From positions 124,001-188,000 of the forward strand of contig CP051143.1 in NCBI GenBank assembly GCA_001592805.2: a stretch of 64,000 nucleotides of DNA. The letters are read 5' to 3'. The DNA comes from Peltaster fructicola (Eukaryota; Ascomycota; Dothideomycetes). A program made the translations under genes and the position numbers. Shown here piece after piece: positions 34,257 to 44,135 of the stretch (positions are counted from its first letter, which is position 1; each line of letters begins with the position of its first letter). The notes under the pieces are model-generated. The model was not told the DNA's origin. It made no database searches and worked only from the letters and a program-made list of their open reading frames with translations.

Positions 34257-35780
34257 CTACCAATGAGGCAATACCTGTGTCAATTGGAAGGTCGTGAACA
34301 CCTGCGACGGCAGCTCTCGAAGCGCAGTGAGCGGTTCCACGATCAGGTATAGTCTCGCAGCGACATAGCACATCATCACCGATGTAAGCAACATGATCTC
34401 CAACGCGGGTAGAGGTTTGGAAGCCTTCTGTTCCATCTCGAATGCATCCATTCTTTCGACAGTGGACGATCGAACGAACACTTTGGATGCATCCGCATGT
34501 GCTGCGGCGAGCTTGACGTGCTTGTCGAATGTCTTTGGGAGCTTCGTATGCCCATTCGTGGCACCGACTTCCTCTGACCCTGCTCGAGAGCCTTCAACAC
34601 CCTCGGATGTCAGCTCGACTGGTCCAGTCACTACCTTGGTCTGCTTCTTCGCCAGGCCCAGAATTCTCCAGTATTTGTCCCAACGCCCGTATCTCTGGCG
34701 AGCCATTATTGTTTCAAAGACCCAATAGAAGACAGTCGTACCGACCATGACAAGACTAGACGCTTGCCAGAGAACAGCTTCGGTTTTGGTTGGGAACCAG
34801 AACTTCCAAGCTATCAAATGGAGGCCAGAGTATGCGGTCGTCATACAGAACAGCGCGAACTTCTCGACTGTGCTGATGTCTGGAAATCTGTCGTTGGGCA
34901 AACGCACCAGCGGTCTTCGTCGATCGTCACACCGCAGGCCAAAGAAGCCCATAACCTCATAGCCGATGGTGAATGACTGCTTTGCGACGAAGTCAAGCGG
35001 TGTGTGCAGGTACGGCCTTGCTGCAAGATCTCCAGCGTCGACCAGAATTTTAGCAGTGCTTACTTTCATCTCCAGGACAACGCCTCTCTTGATATCACTT
35101 GGTTTGCTCAACCAGCAGATGAAAGTGCCGAATGTACAGAACACTATCGCACCGGCAGAGAGTTCCAGTGTTGTCGTGGCCATCTGCAGGATACCACGAC
35201 CGATCAGGGTTACCAACATCCAAGAGGCTTGTGCCATGGTAAGAAGCTTCGCCATTGTATCGGCTTTCGATCTGTCCCATATCTCTAGTGTCGTGATCGA
35301 AGGACACGCGATATATCCTTTCTCAACCAGATAAGCCAGTTGACGGCTGTTCACTGGATATGGCGGTTGGTCGTCATCAGCCTGATGAAGGATAAAACCG
35401 CCCATGTCTGCGAAGAAGCCGTGCGACACAGTCCAGTGCGAATGTCCGAGAGCACGGAAGCGCTTAGCAGACCTTCTCGCGGACGCATACTGACCGATAG
35501 CAATCGTCAATACCACCTCCGGTGCGAGAATGGCCCATATCATCCACTTCAGACGCCTTCGAAGCAATTTCCATGGGCTGTCGTCGGATGCTGGTATGTT
35601 GAGGCAGATCACGGTCCATGTGCACAAGAATATGGTCAGGAAAGATCCCCAGATGATGTCCATTGTTCCTCGACTATTAGGACTCGATACCCATCCTCGA
35701 ACGGTCGCTGTCGCATCGCTCAAGGTCGTATCATTGTTGAGATCGCCCGGCACATTTCTTATCACTGACAAATTAGCCAT
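34257..35780 (-). CDS. Conserved-type polytopic membrane protein of unknown function
   Basis: Intronless frame of 507 residues. Hydrophobic segments: SFLTIFLCTWTVICLNI (about 47-63), MIWAILAPEVVLTIAIG (about 80-97), MLVTLIGRGILQMATTTLEL and AGAIVFCTFGTFICWLS (centre), FALFCMTTAYSGLHLIAW and LVMVGTTVFYWVFE (about 300-350), and a final LEIMLLTSVMMCYVAARLYLIVE followed by a short tail. I recognise the opening pattern GTMDIIWGSFLTIFLCTWTV from uncharacterised ascomycete and basidiomycete membrane proteins, but know no function. A charged cytosolic loop of about 100 residues (KKQTKVVTGP...MEQKASK) precedes the last helix. It faces the PAQR gene across a 615 bp divergent gap. Confidence 0.8.
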   Translation of the reverse strand: MANLSVIRNVPGDLNNDTTLSDATATVRGWVSSPNSRGTMDIIWGSFLTIFLCTWTVICLNIPASDDSPWKLLRRRLKWMIWAILAPEVVLTIAIGQYASARRSAKRFRALGHSHWTVSHGFFADMGGFILHQADDDQPPYPVNSRQLAYLVEKGYIACPSITTLEIWDRSKADTMAKLLTMAQASWMLVTLIGRGILQMATTTLELSAGAIVFCTFGTFICWLSKPSDIKRGVVLEMKVSTAKILVDAGDLAARPYLHTPLDFVAKQSFTIGYEVMGFFGLRCDDRRRPLVRLPNDRFPDISTVEKFALFCMTTAYSGLHLIAWKFWFPTKTEAVLWQASSLVMVGTTVFYWVFETIMARQRYGRWDKYWRILGLAKKQTKVVTGPVELTSEGVEGSRAGSEEVGATNGHTKLPKTFDKHVKLAAAHADASKVFVRSSTVERMDAFEMEQKASKPLPALEIMLLTSVMMCYVAARLYLIVEPLTALRELPSQVFTTFQLTQVLPHW

Positions 35781-36395
35781 CTTCTCAGGATATGAGGAAC
35801 GCTTGACGCTGGGATCGAATGCTGATAAGACATAAGGTGAGGATGCTATCCAGCAGCGCAGATCAGTTCTTGTGAACCGCGAACATCATAAGAATAGTCG
35901 CTGGTGGCGATTGCAGCATCAGGCTCGCCGTTGCGTCCCTGGCGGCTATGGATCTGCATGAGGCCTGCATCAAAAAGAAGGCTGCGACGGCTGCGCACCA
36001 CCAGGATCGCGCAGGAGATTACACGCCATCAGTCTGGACTGCCCAAAAGCTTCTCGTCGACGAGATTCAAGCACTGAAGATTGTGTATCTTGGTCGCTCT
36101 AGCAAGTCCATCACGTATAGCGATGATGGCGCAGGAGAAGACGATAATGTTGGTACCCTCGGTTCTAGAAGTCGCAAACCACCACTAATCGTACATCGAT
36201 CTAGGTTGCGTCCCGTTCGCGAAGCACGATAGAGATGTGTGAATCATTGGGCGACGCCCTCATGCAGATCTGTTCATGGCGGCCCCTCGTCTTGGCGCAG
36301 CGCCAGCTGAAACCAACCTTATATTGCTACTTTACTTGGACACTCGAAGACGTGGCGCAGTATCTGAGGCCGTCAAGGATGCCTCTATATCTCTC
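35781..36395. promoter_or_regulatory. Divergent promoter region, membrane protein / PAQR
   Basis: 615 bp between divergent starts. It also contains the doubtful 94-codon frame 35948-36232, listed separately. Confidence 0.35.
35948..36232 (+). CDS. Doubtful small ORF
   Basis: A 94-codon ATG-to-stop frame. The product is basic at both ends with an acidic centre (SDDGAGEDDNVGTLG) and no membrane segment, signal peptide or family motif that I know. It lies just upstream of the PAQR gene on the same strand and could be a small gene, a 5' leader frame or chance. Not recognised. Confidence 0.25.
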   Translation: MDLHEACIKKKAATAAHHQDRAGDYTPSVWTAQKLLVDEIQALKIVYLGRSSKSITYSDDGAGEDDNVGTLGSRSRKPPLIVHRSRLRPVREAR

Positions 36396-37376
36396 ATGGC
36401 CGCGCACTCATCTGTAGATGCAGAGTCACTCGACATGCCCAAAGACGTGCATCAGAGGGTTTCGACCACATCGAGCCAGGACTCTGAGCTGAGCAATGAG
36501 TCCAGCGATGACAAACATACGAACTCTGGATACTGGCCGCTCATCGCTACTAAAGACCAGATACCAGCGTGGCTACGTGACAATGATTTCATCATTACTG
36601 GGCACCCAATGCCAACATACTCCTATGCTCGCTCATTCCGCCTGTGGCGCTGTCTTCACATGGAGACGATGAACATATGGACGCATTTGCTTGGCTCAGC
36701 CGGGTTCGTGGTCTTAGGTCTCTCTGGATATGCACTCGGCCGCACCTGGACATCGTCGACGTTGACGCCAGGAGACCGATTCGCTTTTGGCCTCTCCTTG
36801 ACGTCAGCAGCTCTCTGCTTCGGTCTCAGTACGACCTTCCATACTTTACGAAGTCACTCGTACCATGTCCACCACTTCTGGGGCAAGATGGACATCTTTG
36901 GAATCTGCATTCTAGCTTTGGGAGGCGGTATGAGTGCAACATACTATGCTTGGACCTGTCAAACCAGAATCAGGAACATGTATTGGGCACTGAATGCATG
37001 TGCTGCAGCAGCTGCAGGTGCTTCACTCTCTGACACTGGCGGCGGAGGCAGCAAGATGCGAACACTCAGAGGCAGTGTCTTCACCTTGCTTGCTATCAGT
37101 GCAATGTTGCCGATCGTCCACCGTAGTGGCAATCTGGGATGGACTGAGTCGTGTAGGCAGTTCGGGGTGCAATGGTTCCTAGGAGAAGTTTTGGCCCTAC
37201 TGGTCGGAGTGAGCTTGTTCGTTGGTAGAGTGCCAGAGAGGTTCGCTCCCGGATCATTCGACATCTGGTTTCACTCGCATCAGTTGTTCCATACCTTTGC
37301 GGTGATTGGGACAGTATTCCATGTTGTCGGGTTGAACGTTGGCCTACAGTACAAATTAGCCAATCCAGGTTGCTAA
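36396..37376 (+). CDS. PAQR / hemolysin-III family receptor-like membrane protein (IZH-like)
   Basis: The frame opens at 36276, but the ATG at 36396 (MAAHSSVDAESL) gives the more usual acidic, Ser-rich N-terminus and a 326-residue protein. PAQR signature elements are in order: DNDFIITGHPMPTYSYARSF before helix 1, HMETMNIWTHLLG, the S-x3-FH zinc ligand motif (LCFGLSTTFHTLRSHS), D-x3-I in GKMDIFGICIL, and the C-terminal HSHQLFHTFAVIGT that supplies two more histidines. Seven membrane helices are expected. Fungal relatives (Izh proteins) affect zinc and sterol homeostasis, and animal adiponectin receptors have ceramidase activity; either is inference here. A Gly-rich insert (SDTGGGGSKM) lies in one loop. 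Confidence 0.9.
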   Translation: MAAHSSVDAESLDMPKDVHQRVSTTSSQDSELSNESSDDKHTNSGYWPLIATKDQIPAWLRDNDFIITGHPMPTYSYARSFRLWRCLHMETMNIWTHLLGSAGFVVLGLSGYALGRTWTSSTLTPGDRFAFGLSLTSAALCFGLSTTFHTLRSHSYHVHHFWGKMDIFGICILALGGGMSATYYAWTCQTRIRNMYWALNACAAAAAGASLSDTGGGGSKMRTLRGSVFTLLAISAMLPIVHRSGNLGWTESCRQFGVQWFLGEVLALLVGVSLFVGRVPERFAPGSFDIWFHSHQLFHTFAVIGTVFHVVGLNVGLQYKLANPGC

Positions 37377-37685
37377 GCAGTATGCGAAGCAGTCTTTGTC
37401 TGACCAACCCGACGAACAGTAACCCAAAGGTCGATTGGGCATCCTATGAGGGAAAACGCCTGGGGCGCATGAACGATCTGGAAGTACAGCACGTTGGATA
37501 CCATGCAATCGATGACTACCCAGGCTTCCGCTCGTGACTCATGTATACCACATCGTGGCTGGTCTCCCGAGGAGAGCTTCAGTCGTGGCTTGCGAGCATA
37601 TCAATATATGATGAAGTCATACTCGCGTCAGAAGCACTTCTGAGCTTCAACGACGTCGAATGTCTATCACGACGACAATCTAGTG
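37377..37685. other. Short convergent gap
   Basis: 3' flanks of the PAQR and ABD1 genes. A 68-codon frame at 37541 is unsupported. Confidence 0.4.
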
Positions 37686-39366
37686 CTATACCTTGTAGAA
37701 TACGAAGGCATGGTAGAAAGCTGCCGCCTCCCATTCCTGCTCTGTGACCAAGCAGCCACCATTGCCTTCTGCCCTATCACGACTGAGAACACCCATCCTC
37801 TCAGCCAGTCGTCCGAGCTCAGGATCATCTCGCTCCTCGTCGAATACCTCTCTGAAACCCTTACGGTACATCAACTCCAAGCCGTACTCTTCCGCAAGCG
37901 CCCTGAGTGCTTCAAATGGCACGACAAACTCTGGCGCATCGACTGCTTCCTGAAGTGAATAGTGATATCGCCATCCAAAGGCAGGACGAAAGATGCCATC
38001 TCTAGGCAAGCTGCGTGGCTTGATCTCAACTGCAGTCTGGGTGCGTGCGAAGCGTACAGAATAGAGCGAATTTCCCCATTGTATCGGTGGTGCTGCACTT
38101 TCCGTAAGCGCGGCTACAACAGATGGGTCATCTGGTTTCGCCACAGCCGTTGATGGTGCTGCAGCTTCTACAGGCACCGGCTCGGAAGGCTTCTCTGGGT
38201 CCCAGTCGTCCTCGTCGTCCTCTGCGCCATTCGTAAGAGGAGCTTCGCTTGATTCCTCTGGATTCCATTCGCCTTCTTCAGCATCATCGTCCTTTGCAGG
38301 CTCCGCTTTGTGCTCAGAAGCACCTTGTGCGGGTGTCTGTGTATTGCTTGACGGCGTCGTGCATCCTTCAGCTGCGAGAAGGCGTTTGAGTGTCGACGAT
38401 ATGACGTTCGAGTTCGGCATAACTCCAATGAATCGGCCACCCTTCTTCAGTGCTCCAGACACGTTTCTGAGCATGCCTCTCGCGAGTGTCTCTGACTCGA
38501 AACTGTAGTGGAGTGCAAACATCATGCTCACCACGTCAAACCCACCACCACCCATCCCACCTTGTATGACACCACCAGGCCCAGTATTTGGGTCGAAGCC
38601 CACCTGTCGTACGATGGGAATCTCTGCAAGACTGCGTCCGAACGCATCGAGTACGTGAAATTGTGCTTCCATCTGTGGTCCACCTCTGTGTCCTCTACGT
38701 TGTCTCTGTCGTTGATCGTCTTCGTATCTCTGTCTTGCTTGCTGCACGCTGACATCGGCAATGTCTAGCCCAACGTAAAGCCTTGGCACTATTGGAGCTT
38801 TCTGAAACTTGCCCAGATCACCACCTGGCAGGCAAACATTAGCCCAGAACTACACATTGCCATTAAACCTCACCTTTACCGCATGCCATATCAAGCACAA
38901 GCAGCTCTCCGTTTCGTGGCATGTTCTCAGGTCGAGAGAACTTCTGGATCAAGGTCGACTTTATCCAATTGTTCACACTTCGTAATCCCTTGATCTGACT
39001 CTCCGTAGATCGCCATTCTCGTCCTCGTTGTGGTACTGCATTGTAGTGTTCAGCAACTAGCTCTGCGGCAGTCACCTGTCGGTTTGCAGCAACTTCTGCT
39101 CTTGCTGCGTCTTCTCTTTGTCTTTGCAGGATATCTGCAGCAACTCGGTCTGCTGTTGCTCTTGCGCCTGGACGCTTCAGCTTCCTTGGTGGAGATCTCG
39201 ATCGAGATCTTGATCTCGAGGGCTCACGTGGCGGACTTCGTCTGGCGTATGCATTTGGTGTATTGCTCGTTCGAGCTACTTTCGAAGCGCGTGAAGCTGC
39301 AGTTTCCCTCTTGCGCTTCGCTGAGGCACGAGCATCTGTACTCGGAGCGTTGTCACCTGTCGCCAT
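37686..39366 (-). CDS. ABD1: mRNA cap guanine-N7 methyltransferase
   Basis: Exons 39366-38874 and 38824-37686 (49 nt intron) give 543 residues. The intron splits methyltransferase motif I; when spliced it reads VLDMACGKGGDLGKF, exactly the AdoMet-binding motif of Abd1 enzymes. Upstream are AEHYNAVPQRGREWR and VNNWIKSTLIQKF, which belong to the cap-binding face. Downstream, FDVVSMMFALHYSFES and KKGGRFIGVMPNSN complete the core, and YHYSLQEAVDAPEFVVP and CLVTEQEWEAAAFYHAFVFYK the C-terminal lobe. The N-terminal 90 residues are Arg/Ser/Pro-rich (RSRSRSRSPPRK), resembling an RS-like nuclear tail. An acidic insert of about 75 residues (DEDDWDPEKPSEPV) interrupts the core. The enzyme finishes the 5' cap of mRNA in the nucleus. 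It is divergent to RPN7. Confidence 0.95.
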
Positions 39367-39741
39367 GATCAATCGACCTCTTCTTTCCAGGACGGTGAGA
39401 AGAGCAGAGTGTCAGTCTCGACAAAGCATTATTTGTCGTCACAACTCGCATGTGAAAGCATCAGGAGCAAGACGCTAGCACACGAGCTGTGAGGTCACTT
39501 CGAAGATCCGCAGAGCCTCAAAACGAAGCAACTTTGCCGAACACAAGCTTCATTGCATCAATAACGCGGCATCGTGTGCCTGATTGCTCTGATCCACATA
39601 CAATACTGCTGGGGACCCAGATCGACTTTCCTTCGACTCACGCGTAGACCATCTAATCACGATTGACTGGACCAGATCACTTGAACATCGAGATCATCCC
39701 ATAGATCGATTTAGCAATTCATCTGACGACCACTCGACAAC
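39367..39741. promoter_or_regulatory. Divergent promoter ABD1 / RPN7
   Basis: 375 bp between divergent starts of two essential genes. TTTGCCGA at 39533-39540 partly resembles the proteasome control element core TTTGCCACC, about 200 bp before RPN7; with two mismatches at the end this is only suggestive. Confidence 0.35.
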
Positions 39742-41323
39742 ATGGGTGATCCACAATACCTCAAGTATCCCGTCCTTCCACTTGCACAGTCCGTCTTCAC
39801 CATCGCAGCACCCACGACAGATCGAGATACGAAGAATGCTGCTCTCAAAACCCTCCAGGATGCTATACGCGAGCACAAAATGGCGCCACTCTACGCCTAC
39901 CTTGCTCATCCACAAACAGGCAAGCTCAACGCAGCAGGAGAGGGTGGCGCATCACTTTCACCCACTACGAGTCGAGCGAACACAGCAGCTTCTGCTCCGT
40001 CTCCATTTCACCTTCTTCGACGCACAAGCAGTATCAATACGCCATCGATAGTGGGTGTTCTGGGAGGCAAGACAGACAACAGTGTAGAGTTGCCTTGGGA
40101 CGAGAAGCTTTACGAGGAGCTGCGGACCGACAACGAGCGAGAACTCTCAGAGATTCAAAAGGTTGAGGACGATGCTCGAGAGGCAGCAGGAGACACAGAA
40201 GTGCATGCCGCACTGGGTAAGAGAGCAGAGTTCTACGCACGGGTGGGTGACAAGGATAAAGCATTGGAAGAGTTTGAGAAGCTCTTCGAAAAGATGAGCA
40301 TACTGGGCATCAAGATAGATATCCTTCTGGCCACCATTCGCATTGGCTTGTTCTTCGACGACAAAGTGCTTGTCAAGAAGAACATCGAGCGAGCGCAACA
40401 ACTCGTGGACCAAGGAGGCGATTGGGATCGACGAAACCGACTAAAGGCATATCAAGGACTTCATCTGCTGACCATACGTGCACACAACCTTGCAGCACCA
40501 CTGCTGCTCGACAGCTTGTCGACCTTCACATCAGCAGAGCTCTGCTCGTACAGCTCGCTAGTTGTCTACGCTACATTGGCAGGCACCGTCGCCCTACCAC
40601 GTCGAGACTTCAAGTCGAAGGTCGTCGATGCACCCGAGATCCGTGCAGTATTTGGAAGTGCTTCGAGTGAGGACCGGCTAAGTGCGCTTGATGGTGCGGC
40701 ATCTGCTGGACCTGGGGCTGACGACAGCATGAACATTGACGAAACGGACGAGGACAAGAGCTCAGCAACTCCAAAGCCACCGGTCGTCAATCTCGCCACA
40801 CTAGGTTCGTCCTCGGCAACAACAGAAGAGCCAACTATCGATTTCCGATCCCTTGCGAACATGATCCAGTCGTTCTATTCTGGTGACTATTCCACTTTCT
40901 TTACAGCACTTGCGAAGGTCGAGACACTGTTCCTCTCACAGGACCGATATCTATTCGAGCACAAGAGCTGGCTAGTACGAGAGATGAGACTTCGAGGATA
41001 TGCACAGCTGCTACAAAGCTACAAAGTCGTGGGTCTCGAGAGTATGGCACGCAGCTTTGGCGTGAGTGTCGCATGGCTCGACAAGGATCTAGCCAGCTTC
41101 ATTGCTGCAGGCCGATTGGGAGGTGTGATTGACCGTGTCAAAGGAGTTGTGGTCACCGAGCGAGAAGGTGGCAAGAACAAGCAGTGAGTGTCTCGTTCGC
41201 TTGAGTTAAGACAATGCTAACATCTACAGGTATAACGACGTGGTGAAGCAAGGGGATCAGCTTATCACTAAGCTGCAGAAGTATGGACAGGTTGTGCGAC
41301 TACGAGGCAGCGAGCGAAGCTGA
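39742..41323 (+). CDS. RPN7: 26S proteasome regulatory subunit RPN7
   Basis: Exons 39742-41183 and 41230-41323 with a 46 nt intron (GTGAGT, GCTAAC, CTACAG) give 511 residues. The N-terminus QYLKYPVLPLAQSVFTI and the helical repeats HKMAPLYAYLAH, GDKDKALEEFEKLFEKM, KIDILLATIRIGLFFDD are typical of Rpn7. The PCI domain follows with SLSTFTSAELCSYSSLVVYATLAGTVALPR, FRSLANMIQSFYSGDY and the winged-helix end SMARSFGVSVAWLDKDLASFIAAGRL. The small last exon encodes the C-terminal helix that joins the lid helical bundle. A non-family insert of about 50 residues (GADDSMNIDETDEDKSS) sits between the PCI halves, acidic and presumably disordered. It is a lid subunit of the proteasome, in nucleus and cytosol. 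Confidence 0.96.
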
Positions 41324-41536
41324 AGTGATACCATAGTCATTGTGAAATGAAACCATAGCGATGGCGCTCAAGGCTGGTCAGATGTATCATATGAATTATG
41401 CTGACATCAGAGTATGTGTGTCTCTCTGTCCACCGAGCTCTTTGCATGAATGGTCTTGTGTCTCACGATCAAAGACCAAACTCCTCGTTTCAGGCAAGAG
41501 TAACCTATGCCCGAAGAGCTCATCAATGATACAGCA

Positions 41537-43243
41537 CTACCTGAACTCATCCATGAACTTCTTGTGGAAATCCGTTATCCTGGAAACCCACTCAACACCA
41601 GGAGCCAAGAAGGTTGTTCTGAAGTGCAGAGTACCTTCCTTTTGACCGAAGCCTGAACCTGCAACAACACAAACACCCGTGGCGTCCAGCATGCGCAGGC
41701 AGTAGAACTCATCAGGCTTCTTGCCCTCCTTCTCAGCAGCCTTGATAGCCTTCTCTGGCAGGGTGATGGTTGGAAAAAGGTACATGGCGCCTTGAGGTGG
41801 CTGACATGACACACCCTCCATCTCTTCGAATGCTTTGTGTAGTGCGTTGGCACGATCTTGTAGTCCCTTGTGCGTTCGCTCGTATTCCTGGTTGAAAAGC
41901 TCATAGCTAGGATCGCCTTCGACCGGTGGGTTGACCATCATCTCTACGATGCACTGGCCGATAACTGGTGGACACAGCATGATGCTCACGAACTTGTAGA
42001 CCTGCGACACGACCTTCATCACGGTGTTAGCACGATCTTCAAGCATTATTGCCAAACTGACCTCTTCATCAAAGCCAACCATCTCATAGTAGCCACCTCG
42101 GTGGCCACACTCGCCTATCAGACCTTTGGATGTGCTGTGCATACTGGCGAGCTCCACATTGTCGAACTTGCCGTCCTTGTTCTCATCGCTCTTCTGCAGA
42201 TCTCGGAGTGCTTTCTTGAAGCTGGAAAACTTGCCCTTGTAGACGTTCATCTGGTAGACTTCATCTGCGAGCACAACAAGCTTCTCCTCTGCTGCTAGTT
42301 TCAGGACACTTGTGATATCCTCTGCTTCCAAGCATGCTCCGGTAGGATTGCCTGGATTGATGATGACCACAGCTCGTACGTCAATGCCTTCGTCTTGTGC
42401 TTTCTTGAGTGCTGTCTTGATGCCACCAACATCTGTGCTCCATGCGCTCTCCTCGTTGAGATAGTATGGCACGGCCTTGGCGTTGAGCAGACTAAGTGTT
42501 GCTGTGTAGAGAGGATACTGTGGTATCGGCACCAGCACTCCGGTCTTTGGACTCGCACAGATGACGTTCATGAGTGCGTTGACACCTGAGCTTGCACCAG
42601 CACACAGATATACCGACTTAGGATCTGCTGGGTATCCATCTCGCTTCTCGATGAATTTTGCAACTGACTCCCTTATGCCTGGTGCACCCTGCGATTGAGA
42701 GTATGCGCCGACACTTTTGACGTCCTTCAGCAGCTTCTTTGCTCTCGCCACAACATCTGACTTGTACCCAAGCTTGTCTATAAGCACGTCTTCGTGCTCC
42801 AGTAGGAGAGGATTCTCCAGGAGACTTGCGACTTGCCTGAAGAACGTGATGGGCTTCTGATCTAATTGTTGGGGGTTGCCAATGTTTGCACTGATGACTG
42901 CATCGAAGGGAAGGTCCTTGCCGTCGCCCTTCTGAAGCTGTGATCGATATTCCTCGCTCTTGATTGCAAGTTCGCCGCGCACTGCATACTTGGCCTCCTT
43001 CACATGTGGGTTGATGTTGTCGATCGTGAGAGCGCGAAGGGTAGTGGTGGTGGACATTTTGTACCGCTGCGAGGTTGAAAATGCTCGGTAGGGTGTACTG
43101 AAGGTCGAGAGACACGATGATGTAGTCGTGTGATCGGCGTATCGAAGTCTAGATAGTCTTGCATGCACTAGTCGCTCGATGAATGCTATCTGCGCATGGT
43201 TGCCACACCTTTGCCAGCTGCAATGCTTGCTTCTTACTAGCAT
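41537..43243 (-). CDS. ALT1: Alanine aminotransferase (glutamate-pyruvate transaminase)
   Basis: Intronless frame, 568 residues from ATG 43243; the frame extends further upstream only to a GTG. It is a PLP fold-type I aminotransferase of the alanine group: DLPFDAVISANIGNPQQLDQKPITFFRQV near the start, GAYSQSQGAPGIRESVA, YLCAGASSGVNALM, VVIINPGNPTGACL, ADEVYQMNVY, and the PLP lysine in SMHSTSKGLIGECGHRGGYYE. The C-terminal MYLFPTITLP and GTLHFRTTFLAP fit the family. The enzyme interconverts alanine and 2-oxoglutarate with pyruvate and glutamate. Residues 1-62 are basic and hydroxylated (RLSRLRYADHTTTSS...YRAFSTSQRYK), like a mitochondrial presequence, and a second ATG at 43057 would give a form without it. 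Confidence 0.95.
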   Translation of the reverse strand: MLVRSKHCSWQRCGNHAQIAFIERLVHARLSRLRYADHTTTSSCLSTFSTPYRAFSTSQRYKMSTTTTLRALTIDNINPHVKEAKYAVRGELAIKSEEYRSQLQKGDGKDLPFDAVISANIGNPQQLDQKPITFFRQVASLLENPLLLEHEDVLIDKLGYKSDVVARAKKLLKDVKSVGAYSQSQGAPGIRESVAKFIEKRDGYPADPKSVYLCAGASSGVNALMNVICASPKTGVLVPIPQYPLYTATLSLLNAKAVPYYLNEESAWSTDVGGIKTALKKAQDEGIDVRAVVIINPGNPTGACLEAEDITSVLKLAAEEKLVVLADEVYQMNVYKGKFSSFKKALRDLQKSDENKDGKFDNVELASMHSTSKGLIGECGHRGGYYEMVGFDEEVSLAIMLEDRANTVMKVVSQVYKFVSIMLCPPVIGQCIVEMMVNPPVEGDPSYELFNQEYERTHKGLQDRANALHKAFEEMEGVSCQPPQGAMYLFPTITLPEKAIKAAEKEGKKPDEFYCLRMLDATGVCVVAGSGFGQKEGTLHFRTTFLAPGVEWVSRITDFHKKFMDEFR

Positions 43244-43820
43244 ATCTGTCGTTGACGTCGTGTTAGTCACGTTAGTCACTTCTGAGCTAGCATCATGCGA
43301 GATCGGAGGTCGTCTTCGACAGCAGGTTGATTACGGTCACTGGTAGAGGTGTGAGACTTGGGAGCTCTGTAGGTTGGTGTCACTGACAGCTTCTCTGCAC
43401 AAGTGGAGGGTGCACCTCACAGGCTCCCACCTTCACAATGCAGGACTATCTTTCGACCTCATGGCTTGTATGACGGTGGGGTTGGTAGCGAGATGTCCCT
43501 CCACCAACCCAGCAGCACGAAGGTCTGTGCTCAACAAATCTGCCTCACCTAAAGTGTGAACGATCGCTATCAAGCCTTGTGATGCCATGATTGTTGCAGC
43601 GAGGTCCATGTCCTGGCAATGCGGCTGGCATAACTGCACAATTCGGTCGTCTCAGGCATGCGAGGCAATGCTGTAGACCATCTTATCGTCGTCTATGGCA
43701 GAAACCCAGCATATAGATCATATATGGCGGCTACAATACACAGACATCTGCTAAGCATCGATCCGACCGGGAGCATGTTGATCAGAACCAGAGTATCCGT
43801 ACAGTTCCAACTATAGGATC
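43244..43820. other. Promoter of ALT1, no gene seen
   Basis: 577 bp between two minus-strand genes; frames of 61-68 codons are unsupported. Confidence 0.4.
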
Positions 43821-44135
43821 TCACCTCTTCTCCTTCTCAGCCTGCTTTGCGGTTTCATCTTGAAGCTTCTCGATGTGGTCGTCGTGGTCCTTGACCTCCT
43901 CGCGATCGGCCTTGACGTGAGTCTCGGACGAGCTAGCCAGATCCTCGTGCCATTCACCCTTGCCTTGCTCTTGCTTTTTGAGCTGCTCCTGCTTGCTCTT
44001 CTCAACCTCTTCTGGTGACTGGCCAGTATGTCTGACTGGACGCTGAGCAGTCACAGTGAAGCAACGCTGCTGCGCAACTGAGCGTGGCACTACAGCATGG
44101 AATGCTCGGCGAGTGAGTGTTGTGTAGGAGCGCAT
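43821..44135 (-). CDS. Small mitochondrial-type protein of unknown function
   Basis: A 104-residue frame. Residues 1-35 (MRSYTTLTRRAFHAVVPRSVAQQ...) are positively charged with no acids and resemble a mitochondrial presequence. The remaining 70 residues are strongly charged and helical: EEVEKSKQEQLKKQEQGKGEWHEDLAS followed by THVKADREEVKDHDDHIEKLQDETAK. I recall short fungal mitochondrial proteins with a GEWHEELAS-DH-ExLQ pattern but no assigned role. The ATG is the first in frame, and no intron is needed. It resembles in type, not sequence, the small protein at 48289-48773. Confidence 0.7.
   Translation of the reverse strand: MRSYTTLTRRAFHAVVPRSVAQQRCFTVTAQRPVRHTGQSPEEVEKSKQEQLKKQEQGKGEWHEDLASSSETHVKADREEVKDHDDHIEKLQDETAKQAEKEKR

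Noticed and set aside
39533-39540. Proteasome-associated control element upstream of RPN7
   Set aside because: Only the TTTGCC core matches; the full element is absent, so it is noted but not called as a site.
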